Virus record (IMG/VR): IMGVR_UViG_3300010885_038484
Coordinates: 1 to 34,889 of that record
Strand: one strand, 5' to 3'
Source: a virus
DNA length: 34,889 nt
Shown in pieces: positions 7,537-16,016 of this stretch. The notes beneath the pieces are model-generated. The model had not been told where the DNA came from and did no database searches. It saw only the letters and a list, made by a program, of their open reading frames with translations. A program made the translations under genes and the position numbers. Each line of letters opens with the position of its first letter. Positions within the stretch are counted from its first letter, which is position 1.

Positions 7537-10500
7537 ATGGCTGATTTTAGACTAGGCAGATTAAAATTTAACTGGAGAGGTAACTGGGCACCAACTACTG
7601 CCTATGTTATTGATGATATAGTTAAATTTGGTGCTAACACGTATGTTTGTACCACGAATCATACCTCAGTATCATCAGAAACAACCTGGTATGCTACTGA
7701 TCTTGCTAAGTGGTCTTTACATGTTGAAGGAATTACCAATAGAGGTGATTGGGCTCCTGCAACATATTATAAAATTAATGACTTAGTTAAGTACGGAAAT
7801 ACTCAATATAGAGTTACAACTGGATTTACCTCTGGCGGAACATTTAGTTCCTCTAACATGGTCCAGTATTTTGGTGGTTTTAACTTTGAGGCTAGTTGGA
7901 ACTCAGGCACTGATTATCAAACAGGTGACGTTGTATCTTACGGTGGATACAACTACATTGCCAAGACGGTAAATACTAATAAAGCACCGAGTTCATATAA
8001 ATCAGATTGGGATCCACTTACAAATGGATTTACATTTGTTGGTGCATGGAGCACTACTCGTTCATATATTCCTGGTGAAGTTGTAAGATTTGGTGGTTAT
8101 TCATACGTTGCAAAAAATAATATTGGTGTTGCAGGAGCAGGAAAAACTACTAGTCCTGTTGCTGTTGGATATGGTACTCAGTGGGATCTGATTGTTAAAG
8201 GTTTTGATTGGAAGAGTGCATGGTCTTCCCTCACAACCTATGAATTAGGAGATACTGTTTCTAGAAATAGCAATAGCTATGTTAGCGTTGCTTCTACTAA
8301 CTTTAACAATTCTCCTGAAACTGATGCCCTAGGTACATATTGGAATCCACTGACAGAAGGTTCAGCAACGAACGTTCTTTCTGCCACTGGCGATATGATC
8401 TATAAGAGTGGTGCAGGTGCTGCTGCTCTTACAATTGGTACTGCCGGTCAAGTACTTGGTGTTTCAACCACTGGTATTCCTAAGTGGTTAAATAACAACA
8501 CTACTTACCCAGTCTTCTATGTTTCTGAGGAAGGTAACGATTTAAATGATGGTAAGAATATTAGCAATTCATTTGCTACTATTGCTCGTGCCGTTGGTGT
8601 TGCTACAACTGGTCCTGCTACAATTTATGTAAAAGCAGGAATCTATGAGGAACAACTGCCAATCATTGTTCCTGAAAATGTAACTGTTGTTGGTGATAAC
8701 CTCAGAACTTCAACCATTACTCCTGCTACAGGCAATTCAAAAACCCAAATTCTGACAATTGATACTCCTTTTAGTGGTAATATTTCTTACGGAAGTACTA
8801 TTGCTAATGGCGCAGGAACTAAGGTTGCTCGTGTCATGGAAGCAAACTACTTCCAGAATAAGATTGAGATTATGCAGGTGAGTGGTGGCGCATGGACCAC
8901 TTCCGATACCTATGCTCCAAATGGTTCAGTAATTAGTGCAGTTGAAACTCGCACTAATGCTCAGACAACAATGTTCTACTTAAGCAGTGCTACGATGCTT
9001 AAGGATGTTCTATTGACAGGTCTGACTGGATTTGCTCCTGCAGGTGCAGTTCTGACACAGACTGGTACTATTTCGGGGACAATTCTTACTGCCTCTGGAT
9101 TATATCCCGATCTTGTTGGAACAACTGTTTCCGGTTCTGGAGTTTCTGCTGGAAGCAAGGTTGTTAACTTTATTAGTACGACTCAAGTAGAAGTTGATAT
9201 TTCTCAAACAGTTGGATCAACTCCTCTCACATTTACGGCATCTTCCAGTGATATGAATAATGCCACTGTTAAAGGTGTGTCTGTAAGACTGAATCCTTCT
9301 TCTCCAATTACCAAATCACCATACGTTTCAAACTGTTCTGCAATCACCACCGGCGGTGTTGGAGCAATTGTTGATGGTAAAACTCATGGTCAGTATGATG
9401 CTGGTCCTGTAAAATCTAACAAATCTATTGTTTTTGACTCTTGGACTAATATTAATGATGATGGTGTTGGATTCTGGGTAACAAATAATGGTGCAGCAGA
9501 ACTGGTTTCTTGCTTCACTTATTATAATCATATTTCTTACACTTCAACTCGTGGTGGTAGAATTAGATCTCTTGCTGGTAACAGTTCTTGGGGTAACTAT
9601 GGTATTGTTTCTTCTGGATATAATCAGTCAGAAGTACCTGCAACAGGTAAAGTTGAAGGACTTACCTTAAAGTATAATGTTGAGACTATAACTTCACCTG
9701 GATTCGTTCAGTATGAGAGAGTTCGTGGTGCCACATCAGGTGCTATTGGTATTATTAATTCGGTTCAAACTTCGAGTGCTACAATCTATTATACTCTTGT
9801 TACCAAAGGTCCAAACGTTGGAATCAGCTCTGGATTCCTTCAAAATGAAGTAATTCGTGGTTTGACTAGTGGTACAACTGCTAACCTGACAAATAATACT
9901 GATGCTAGCAGAGGTCAAAAAGGATTTACTTTGATTACATCAGGACTTACTACCTCTCAGGTATATGAAGGTGGTAGTGTGGAATTTGTTACAGGTAATG
10001 GATATGGTGGTACTTTATCTGGTATTGGAACTACAATTACTGGTGCAGATCCTTTCTCTTATGTTATCCAGTCAACTTCTTATACTGGTCCAGATGGTAG
10101 AGGTTCAATTGACATTCAGAGAGGTCAATTAACTACAGTTGCTGCAGGTCATACTGGTGGCATTAAGGTTATGAAGAACCTGCCATTTACTGCAAATACA
10201 ACAACACTTTCGGGTGCAGTTGGTGCTGGTGATACTGCAATTCCAGTATCTTCTACGGGTGGATTCCAGCAAGGTGGTTATATTCTTTCTCCAAGTGGAG
10301 AATTGATGCTTATCAATAGTTTCACTGGTGGAACCCAGATTAATGTTACCAGAGCATCCGAAGGAACATCTGCTTCTGGTGTGTCTGCAGGTGCTGCAAT
10401 CACTGCTATTGGATTCCCAAATACATTGGCTCCAGAAACACTGAAGGACTTTACAGGTATCTCTACACAAATGAGAGTTACCTCAACTTCAGGATTCACG

Positions 10501-11079
10501 ACTACCAATTTTGTAAGAATTGATAATGAAATTGTAAGAATATCTGCAATTCTTCCTGATACCACTGGTATTTTGATTTCTATTCTTGCTGACGAAAAAC
10601 CAAATTATGCATTTGACGAACAGACCTTGAAAATTAGATATCTGTATTCACAGGTTCGTTTAACAGGTCACGATTTCCTACAAATTGGTACTGGTAATAA
10701 GACAAATACTAACTGGCCTTCTACGCCACTGTCTAATCCTATTCCTTCAAGAGAAGTTAATGAGAGCTATCCTGGTCGTGTTTACTACGTATCCACCGAT
10801 CAAAATGGTAACTTCCGTGTTGGTAAGTACTTCCGCGTTAACCAGGCAACTGGTAGCGCAACTCTGAATGCTTCTGCGTTCGACTTGTCAGGTCTTACCT
10901 CCTTGAGACTGGGTTCTATTGGTGCTCAGTTGGGTGCTCAAATTAATGAATTCTCTGTTGACGGAACTCTGTCACAGAATAGTAATGAGAAGGTTGCCAC
11001 TCAGGCAGCAGTCAAGACTTATGTTGATACTTCAATTCTTAAGTCCAGACCATTCGCATACTGGTTAGCATCTTCTTGA
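7537..11079 (+). CDS. Large tail-fibre/tailspike-like protein with carbohydrate-binding repeats and beta-helix
   Basis: The product is 1180 aa. The first 280 residues hold five copies, around W17, W72, W120, W170 and W229, of a W-x(6)-Y-x(2)-GD-[TV]-V-x-[FY]-G-x(2)-Y-[VI]-[AC] module that resembles chitin/carbohydrate-binding modules of the CBM5/12 type. From about residue 327 comes VFYVSEEGNDLNDG, then PATIYVKAGIYEEQLPI and NVTVVGDNLRTS, the start of a pectate-lyase-like right-handed beta-helix that probably runs several hundred residues. The C-terminus (NSNEKVATQAAVKTYVD near 1155) is a typical phage fibre end module. Sugar binding and possibly polysaccharide recognition at the host surface are inferred; no catalytic acid pair can be assigned by eye. 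A weak AAGGA site precedes ATG 7537. Confidence 0.88.
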   Translation: MADFRLGRLKFNWRGNWAPTTAYVIDDIVKFGANTYVCTTNHTSVSSETTWYATDLAKWSLHVEGITNRGDWAPATYYKINDLVKYGNTQYRVTTGFTSGGTFSSSNMVQYFGGFNFEASWNSGTDYQTGDVVSYGGYNYIAKTVNTNKAPSSYKSDWDPLTNGFTFVGAWSTTRSYIPGEVVRFGGYSYVAKNNIGVAGAGKTTSPVAVGYGTQWDLIVKGFDWKSAWSSLTTYELGDTVSRNSNSYVSVASTNFNNSPETDALGTYWNPLTEGSATNVLSATGDMIYKSGAGAAALTIGTAGQVLGVSTTGIPKWLNNNTTYPVFYVSEEGNDLNDGKNISNSFATIARAVGVATTGPATIYVKAGIYEEQLPIIVPENVTVVGDNLRTSTITPATGNSKTQILTIDTPFSGNISYGSTIANGAGTKVARVMEANYFQNKIEIMQVSGGAWTTSDTYAPNGSVISAVETRTNAQTTMFYLSSATMLKDVLLTGLTGFAPAGAVLTQTGTISGTILTASGLYPDLVGTTVSGSGVSAGSKVVNFISTTQVEVDISQTVGSTPLTFTASSSDMNNATVKGVSVRLNPSSPITKSPYVSNCSAITTGGVGAIVDGKTHGQYDAGPVKSNKSIVFDSWTNINDDGVGFWVTNNGAAELVSCFTYYNHISYTSTRGGRIRSLAGNSSWGNYGIVSSGYNQSEVPATGKVEGLTLKYNVETITSPGFVQYERVRGATSGAIGIINSVQTSSATIYYTLVTKGPNVGISSGFLQNEVIRGLTSGTTANLTNNTDASRGQKGFTLITSGLTTSQVYEGGSVEFVTGNGYGGTLSGIGTTITGADPFSYVIQSTSYTGPDGRGSIDIQRGQLTTVAAGHTGGIKVMKNLPFTANTTTLSGAVGAGDTAIPVSSTGGFQQGGYILSPSGELMLINSFTGGTQINVTRASEGTSASGVSAGAAITAIGFPNTLAPETLKDFTGISTQMRVTSTSGFTTTNFVRIDNEIVRISAILPDTTGILISILADEKPNYAFDEQTLKIRYLYSQVRLTGHDFLQIGTGNKTNTNWPSTPLSNPIPSREVNESYPGRVYYVSTDQNGNFRVGKYFRVNQATGSATLNASAFDLSGLTSLRLGSIGAQLGAQINEFSVDGTLSQNSNEKVATQAAVKTYVDTSILKSRPFAYWLASS

Positions 11080-11096
11080 GCTAATTTTGTCTATCT

Positions 11097-11104
11097 TATA
11101 AATA
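11097..11104 (+). promoter_or_regulatory. Perfect T4-type late promoter (TATAAATA)
   Basis: This is an exact late consensus in the 64-bp gap between the 1180-aa gene and the 105-aa gene, 40 bp before ATG 11144. A strong GGGGGAG ribosome site follows. Confidence 0.65.
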
Positions 11105-11143
11105 AACATATAAATGATTTTAACTTAAAATTGGGGGAGTTAA

Positions 11144-11461
11144 ATGGCTTCTGGAGTATTAGGGCAAGTATCTCTTGCATCTACAACAAACACAACAGTA
11201 TATACGGTGCCTTCCAGCACAATTTCTTATGTAAACGTTAACGTTTCCAATAGAAATGCTTCTGACGTTGCAGTGCGTGTAGCACTTGCTGCTACTACAG
11301 CGCCTACAAACGCTGAGTATATCGAGTATGAATCCTTCATTGCACCTAATGGTGTTTTGGAAAGAACAGGATTGGTTCTCGAAGCTGGTAGAAGAGTTAT
11401 CGCATATTCAAACTCAACAAACGTAAGCGTTAACGTTTACGGTGTCGAACAATCAGTATAA
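11144..11461 (+). CDS. Small beta-sandwich virion protein, 105 aa
   Basis: The product is a 105-aa protein, all beta by pattern and without cysteine. It contains TTVYTVPSSTISYVNVNVSN and YIEYESFIAPNGVLERTGL. The same module occurs twice in the 360-aa protein at 21150 (for example ELVLYTAPVGYNVTATVVACN and FLEYDASIEPGQTYVRKDL), so this gene is a single-domain paralogue of that virion protein. The start is supported by GGGGGAG and a perfect late promoter. It is followed after 16 bp by the 112-aa gene, likely in the same transcript. A particle-surface decoration or fibre role is inferred. Confidence 0.8.
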   Translation: MASGVLGQVSLASTTNTTVYTVPSSTISYVNVNVSNRNASDVAVRVALAATTAPTNAEYIEYESFIAPNGVLERTGLVLEAGRRVIAYSNSTNVSVNVYGVEQSV

Positions 11462-11477
11462 GGAGTAATTAACGAAA

Positions 11478-11816
11478 ATGGGACGCTTTATTTCCGCTTC
11501 TACTTTTACCTCAGAAATTGTAAACGTATCTTCTACGCCTTACACTGCTGCTGCTGGTAAAACCTATCTTGTAAATACAACATCTGCGCCAATCACTCTG
11601 AATATTCCTTCAGGAAGTGATGCAAATGTTGGAGACAGAATTGCAATCGTTGATCCTGCTGGTAACTGGGCAACTAATAATGTAACCGTAGGCATTAACA
11701 CTCTTACAACAAAGATTGCTAACCTGAACGAAAACCTTGTTCTTAACGTACCTAACAACTCAGTAGAACTTCTTTATAGTGGAACTACTTTTGGGTGGGT
11801 TCTCCTTAATACTTGA
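11478..11816 (+). CDS. Small virion protein, fibre-end module, 112 aa
   Basis: The product is 112 aa with an AAGGAG site at 11460-11465. The body, from VNTTSAPITLNIPSGSDAN to ELLYSGTTFGWVLLN, aligns by eye with residues 60-149 of the MTD-type fibre protein at 6678: both have a prolonged TVTLP/TLNIP strand, a VGD[RY]I.I[VI]D motif, and a C-terminal VEL[VL][WY].G..[FW]W strand. It is therefore a stand-alone copy of a fibre module, most likely a small structural protein. No enzyme motif is seen. Downstream lies an AGGAG ribosome site for the first Cys-rich gene. Confidence 0.78.
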   Translation: MGRFISASTFTSEIVNVSSTPYTAAAGKTYLVNTTSAPITLNIPSGSDANVGDRIAIVDPAGNWATNNVTVGINTLTTKIANLNENLVLNVPNNSVELLYSGTTFGWVLLNT

Positions 11817-11855
11817 TTCTTATAGTGAAGAAAATGCTATACACAGGAGTAACCG

Positions 11856-13052
11856 ATGGCTAATTTAAGAGATTTAATTGATTATACAAACAAAGCAGGT
11901 ATTCAGACATCCCAATCATTGGGAGCAGTAGTTGCACCTCCAGCATCTCCAAATGCTGGTATTGCTGCCACTGCATTTGCTCCAAGTTTTCCCGGATCTG
12001 CATATAAGCAGATTAAGTATCGTGGCAATCATTGCTGTGGTGCATATTCTTGCTATTGGGAATGTTTTATGTGGAGACCTCCTATGGGGACCACATTCCT
12101 TAAGTTTGAAATCTGGGGCGGCGGCGGCAGTGGTGCTGGTGGATGCTGTTGTGGATGGGGAACTCCTGGTGGGTCTGGCGCATATGCATATAAGTGTATT
12201 TGTAGTGCAACTGATTTAGGTGGTTGTGTTTATGAATTCTGTATTGCAGGATCATCTTGTATGCCACCAGATGTCTATGGAGTTAAGGGATATAAAACTT
12301 TTGCCGTTGGATATGGATTAGATAATTTCTGTGCCGAAGGAGGACTTGGTGGGAACTGGAATTGTCAATATTCCCCTCCATGGACTATGACATGTTTTTG
12401 TGATTATCCAGTAATATGTGGAGATGGAGCAAGACTTAATACCAATGCTTATTGTACTGCCACTAATGGAGTATTCCTTAATGTATGTGATTGTCTGACT
12501 CCAGGGCAATTGTACGGAACTGGTATGATTAGTCCATATGACATGTATGATAATTGCCGTTTCTCTTGTGGTAGACTGGGAACTGGATATTATGATTTAG
12601 TTGGTGCTGGAAATACATTTGGATCTGGTGGCAAAAGAGTTAGACAAAATCATACTTTAAATCCTTGCTATGGTGGTGTTTGTTATATTTGTACGTTCTG
12701 TGCTCCATATTTTGGTGCAGATGGAGGTTCTCGTGGAATTCCTGGTGGTCTTGGATCTCCTTGCAACCATGATGCAAGTGATTATTGTATGATTCAACAA
12801 TATTTGCCTTATCCTGGCGGATTAATTAATACTCGTGGTGGATGGGTAACTCAGAGAACCTGTGGAATTCTTCAATGTAGTGCAGTATATAATGCTCTAC
12901 CTGGAGAATACTTTGGATATACTTCAACCACAGATAGTGACGGTTATGGTGCAATTCCTGGAATGGGTGGAAGATCTACTTTTGCTTATTGTGGTTATTG
13001 TTATTGTGGTGGCCCTGGATCTGGCGGGCAACTTATCATTACTTACGGTTAA
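11856..13052 (+). CDS. Gly/Cys-rich virion adhesin-like protein A (398 aa, 33 Cys)
   Basis: This is the first of three tandem paralogues. It has 33 cysteines in 398 residues (about 8%), many in CC, CCC or CxC arrangements. The N-terminus begins MANLRDL, as in its paralogues. Around residue 86 is the shared core FEIWGGGGSGAGGCCC, followed by PGGSGAYAYK; near the middle are NFCAEGG and YFGADGG; the C-terminus ends GGQLIITYG. The FEIWGGGG...GAG pattern resembles the glycine-rich domain of many phage tail fibres, but the cysteine load is unusual. There is no signal peptide, and cysteine spacing does not match a known zinc or haem family by eye. A beta/polyglycine adhesin stabilised by disulfides or metal is the best inference. 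AGGAG at 11845-11849 supports the start. Confidence 0.85.
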   Translation: MANLRDLIDYTNKAGIQTSQSLGAVVAPPASPNAGIAATAFAPSFPGSAYKQIKYRGNHCCGAYSCYWECFMWRPPMGTTFLKFEIWGGGGSGAGGCCCGWGTPGGSGAYAYKCICSATDLGGCVYEFCIAGSSCMPPDVYGVKGYKTFAVGYGLDNFCAEGGLGGNWNCQYSPPWTMTCFCDYPVICGDGARLNTNAYCTATNGVFLNVCDCLTPGQLYGTGMISPYDMYDNCRFSCGRLGTGYYDLVGAGNTFGSGGKRVRQNHTLNPCYGGVCYICTFCAPYFGADGGSRGIPGGLGSPCNHDASDYCMIQQYLPYPGGLINTRGGWVTQRTCGILQCSAVYNALPGEYFGYTSTTDSDGYGAIPGMGGRSTFAYCGYCYCGGPGSGGQLIITYG

Positions 13053-13063
13053 GGAGAAGAACA

Positions 13064-14023
13064 ATGTCAGATTTAAGAAAACTTTTAAATACAGAAAACC
13101 AATCTGAACTTCAAAAACGTACTTGTGGATTTCAGTCCACACAGTGGGGAAGTGGTTGGGGCAATGTTCTTCTTGATGGATTCACTAATTATTATCCAGG
13201 ATATTGCTGGACGGATAATTGTGATAGTAATTATCGTCAATGGTGTCCTGGTTTTTGTGTAATTCCTGGAGTAACCACCGTCCAGTTTGAAATCTGGGGT
13301 GGTGGTGGAAGTGGTGCCGGTGCCTGCTGCTGCCAACAAGGTTCTCCAGGGGGATCTGGTGCATATGCAATGAAGACTCTTTGTGCTAGCGATCTTGGAG
13401 TTGATACTCTTGGTGGTATGTGCTATTTGCTTTTTATTGCACCTCCTACTTGTTGTTCTGCTTGTTGTGTGGGACTTCAGGGGTGTAAATCTTATATTAC
13501 TGGTTGTGGTCTCTCTAACTTCTGTGCTGACGGAGGAATGCCAGGAAGAACTTGTTGCTATATCTTCCATGATTCTCATGGAGCAAACTTAACTGGAACA
13601 TGGGGACCTGGAGGAACTGGTAAGAGTGCATGGAACTCTGCTGGATGCTATACTCTTGATCCAGTTTCCGGAACCTGTTATGCTTGTGATTGTGCCTGTT
13701 ACTATGGTGCAGACTTTGGTGTTGCAGGTAGACCTGGTTGGTTCCGTGTAGATTGTATCTGCGGTAACAATTGCTTTATAAGAACTGGTCTTGCACAGCC
13801 GGGTGGATTTAGAGACAAATGCGTTAGATATGTTATTCATAGAAATGAAGGCAATGCTTGTGGAAATCAAAGAAATTCTTGTGTAATGGGTGAGTGGTCT
13901 GGTGGAGTTCAATGTGGTAATGGTATGAGAGGGCAAGGAGCTCCATCTGCAACATCATGTGCTGGTGGTTGCTGCTACGGATGGAGGGGCAGCGCAGGTC
14001 TCATTAGAATTACCTACAGATAA
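13064..14023 (+). CDS. Gly/Cys-rich virion adhesin-like protein B (319 aa, 34 Cys)
   Basis: The start is ATG 13064, chosen because AAGGAG lies at 13051-13056 and the resulting N-terminus (MSDLRKLLNTEN) aligns with its two paralogues; the frame is open further upstream but overlaps the previous gene. The product has 34 cysteines in 319 residues (about 11%), the densest of the three. The shared core FEIWGGGGSGAGACCC lies near residue 82, with PGGSGAYAMK, NFCADGG, YYGADFG and a C-terminal AGGCCYGWRGSAGLIRITY. Only 11 bp separate it from protein A. The role is inferred as for protein A; copy-to-copy variation lies mainly in the N-terminal third and the loops between shared motifs. Confidence 0.85.
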   Translation: MSDLRKLLNTENQSELQKRTCGFQSTQWGSGWGNVLLDGFTNYYPGYCWTDNCDSNYRQWCPGFCVIPGVTTVQFEIWGGGGSGAGACCCQQGSPGGSGAYAMKTLCASDLGVDTLGGMCYLLFIAPPTCCSACCVGLQGCKSYITGCGLSNFCADGGMPGRTCCYIFHDSHGANLTGTWGPGGTGKSAWNSAGCYTLDPVSGTCYACDCACYYGADFGVAGRPGWFRVDCICGNNCFIRTGLAQPGGFRDKCVRYVIHRNEGNACGNQRNSCVMGEWSGGVQCGNGMRGQGAPSATSCAGGCCYGWRGSAGLIRITYR

Positions 14024-14026
14024 ATA
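14019..14026 (+). promoter_or_regulatory. T4-type late promoter box (GATAAATA)
   Basis: GATAAATA overlaps the stop codon of protein B and lies 22 bp before the ATG of protein C, giving the third paralogue its own possible late start. Confidence 0.5.
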
Positions 14027-14048
14027 CTAATACAGGGATATTTAAGAA

Positions 14049-15020
14049 ATGGCAAACCTTAGGACTTTATTAGGAACATCGGATACTAATTTTACCGGTA
14101 TTCATTCTGGTGGCATTGGTAGACTGAGAGAAGGTCAAGTAACCTACTTCATGGCTCATATGTGTGGTAATTGTAACTCATATGAGTTGACATGTTGCCA
14201 AGCTCCTGCTGGTGACTATACATCGGGTTACAATAACTTTAGTTACTGCTGCTGGAAAGTTCCTTCCTATCCTGGTGTAGGAACAACCGTAATCACCTTC
14301 GAAATCTGGGGTGGCGGTGGTGGTGGCGCAGGCGCTTGCTGCTGTGCTTATGGTATTCCTGGTGGATCTGGTGCATATGCATATAAGTCGGTCATTGGAG
14401 TCACATCTGGAACTGTCTATAACTTCTGCATTGGATCCCCTGCTTGCAGAACGTCAGATCCAGCAGGAACTGATGGTTGTAAGACATATGTAACTGGTAT
14501 TGGACTAACTAACTTCTGTGCTAATGGTGGGTTCAAAGGTTGCAGTTACTGCTCTTGCTGCTTAACTGGTGCGGGATTATGCCACTTTAAGACAGCAATT
14601 GGCAATACCGATAGACCAGTTGATGGTTATGGTGGATATCAAGATGTTGTTGGTTTAAATACGTCTTGTGTTGGATGCTGTGCTTTATACTACGGTGCTG
14701 ATGGTGGCGCTGTTGGTGTTCCTGGTGCATATCAATTAAACTGTACCATGACTAGACTATGGAATAAGTTCTTTATCCCATTTCCTGGTGGACTTGTAAA
14801 TCAGAAAGGTGGACATGTTGTTTGGCAACAATGTGATAATTCGACTTGTGGATTTAATGCTCAGTGTAATGCAGCAGCCCAACTTGGATTTGGCGGGCAA
14901 TCGGAACTTAATTATGTTCCTGGTTTGGGTGGTCCTTCTGCTGTTGTTTGTGCTGGTGGTTGCTGCTGTGGAACTCAGGGATGGGCTGGTGCGGTTCGTG
15001 TAACCGTTCGCTACGTCTAA
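14049..15020 (+). CDS. Gly/Cys-rich virion adhesin-like protein C (323 aa, 29 Cys)
   Basis: This is the third paralogue: MANLRTLLGTSD at the N-terminus, 29 cysteines in 323 residues (9%), the core FEIWGGGGGGAGACCC near residue 84, PGGSGAYAYK, NFCANGG, YYGADGG, and the end motif AGGCCCGTQGWAGAVRVTV. The order of shared motifs is the same as in A and B, so the three arose by tandem duplication, but they have diverged strongly between motifs. A possible late promoter (GATAAATA) sits just upstream. A role in the outer tail-fibre or adhesin apparatus is inferred from its place among fibre genes. Confidence 0.85.
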   Translation: MANLRTLLGTSDTNFTGIHSGGIGRLREGQVTYFMAHMCGNCNSYELTCCQAPAGDYTSGYNNFSYCCWKVPSYPGVGTTVITFEIWGGGGGGAGACCCAYGIPGGSGAYAYKSVIGVTSGTVYNFCIGSPACRTSDPAGTDGCKTYVTGIGLTNFCANGGFKGCSYCSCCLTGAGLCHFKTAIGNTDRPVDGYGGYQDVVGLNTSCVGCCALYYGADGGAVGVPGAYQLNCTMTRLWNKFFIPFPGGLVNQKGGHVVWQQCDNSTCGFNAQCNAAAQLGFGGQSELNYVPGLGGPSAVVCAGGCCCGTQGWAGAVRVTVRYV

Positions 15021-15028
15021 TCGTCTTT

Positions 15029-15036
15029 AATAAATA
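15029..15036 (+). promoter_or_regulatory. T4-type late promoter box (AATAAATA)
   Basis: AATAAATA lies 26 bp upstream of ATG 15063, in the 42-bp gap after the Cys-rich array, followed by an AGGGG ribosome site. Confidence 0.5.
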
Positions 15037-15062
15037 TTCTAAATTAGGGGTTACTATTTAAA

Positions 15063-15917
15063 ATGGCTATTATCAAAAAGAAATTTACTTATGATTTACC
15101 AGATGAATATCTGGCACAAACAAAAGATCTTGGTTTGAAAGGTGAGTGGGACTATGAAGGTCCTGATAAAATCTACGTTCATGTGAGTAAGGCAACAAAT
15201 CTCATGATATATCATTGTGGTTGTCAGATGCATGATGATAGCAGAACTCAGGAAGAAAACGACCATTCTATGGACGTTTATACTGGACTTGATGCCTATC
15301 ATGCTCCAATTGAGTTTGATAAAGATCCTGTCTTACTTTCTTGCTTCTTCCCTAAGATTGCTAGTGATATGCATCAAAAGGAATATAAGCATCCTGTAAC
15401 TGGAGAGGTTTTTTACAGCAGACCGGATCCAATTATGCCAGATCATACTATTCAACTTGATCAGGTTGAGTATGATCTTGAAAAAAAAGAATGGAAACCA
15501 TATCCAATGAGACAACCTCATATTATAAGAGAGGATTTTGAGGCAGCCCATCGTACTATTTTAGCAAATCATACTGCAACCGAAACAGAAAACTTTACTT
15601 CATCGCAAAAGAAAAAGTGGTCTGATTTCATTAAGGAATTTGAAAATGTTCCTACAAAGTTTGCTGATTATATGGATACACCTTGGATGGTTCCATTTCC
15701 AATAGATCCAAGAATGGATGAAAAGTGGGGAGTTGAAAATGATGGATTGATTCCCGAAACAGAAATTACTTCAAATCCTGATGCTGGCGAAATTGCACCT
15801 TTAGAACTTCCATTTGAAGATAATAGAGGATATGATTATGATGCACTTGCTGAAGCAGAATTAACTGAGGAGCAAAAGATGGCACCTGAACCTCCTGATG
15901 AGTTTAAGATTTCCTGA
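15063..15917 (+). CDS. Unrecognised protein following the adhesin array, possibly fibre assembly or virion protein
   Basis: The product is a 284-aa acidic protein, not recognised. The N-terminus is MAIIKKKFTYDLPDEYL. The middle is rich in Pro, Asp and Tyr (HPVTGEVFYSRPDP, then IQLDQVEYDLEKKEWK). Residues 190-235 (KKKWSDFIKEFENVP) have the 'R/KxxWxxYRxxLRxiP'-like look of small tail-fibre assembly chaperones, but the match is weak. The C-terminus is very acidic. The gene is the last before a strong terminator and sits directly after the three Cys/Gly-rich proteins, so a role in their assembly is possible. That is inference from position only. Confidence 0.75.
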   Translation: MAIIKKKFTYDLPDEYLAQTKDLGLKGEWDYEGPDKIYVHVSKATNLMIYHCGCQMHDDSRTQEENDHSMDVYTGLDAYHAPIEFDKDPVLLSCFFPKIASDMHQKEYKHPVTGEVFYSRPDPIMPDHTIQLDQVEYDLEKKEWKPYPMRQPHIIREDFEAAHRTILANHTATETENFTSSQKKKWSDFIKEFENVPTKFADYMDTPWMVPFPIDPRMDEKWGVENDGLIPETEITSNPDAGEIAPLELPFEDNRGYDYDALAEAELTEEQKMAPEPPDEFKIS

Positions 15918-15940
15918 TAGAGCGTAGATAATACTACCGA

Positions 15941-15963
15941 GGGGGTCAGAAATGACCCCCTTT
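15941..15963 (+). terminator. Rho-independent terminator with GAAA tetraloop
   Basis: A perfect 8-bp stem GGGGGTCA / TGACCCCC closes a GAAA loop at 15949-15952 and is followed by TTTACTTTT. It separates the adhesin block from the sugar cassette. Confidence 0.9.
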
Positions 15964-15969
15964 ACTTTT

Positions 15970-15977
15970 GCTAAATA
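15970..15977 (+). promoter_or_regulatory. Late-promoter-like box (GCTAAATA) for the sugar cassette
   Basis: GCTAAATA differs from TATAAATA at two bases and lies immediately after the terminator, 39 bp before ATG 16017. It is the only promoter-like box in this gap, so the five-gene cassette is probably expressed late, with the virion genes. Confidence 0.4.
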
Positions 15978-16016
15978 GCAACGTATAATTAAAACATTAT
16001 CCCCTTTGAGGCGAGT

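Noticed and set aside
13085-13579. 164-codon minus-strand frame over Cys-rich gene B
   Set aside because: Its Thr/Ser-rich composition is the reverse reading of Gly/Cys codons, and it has no ribosome site.
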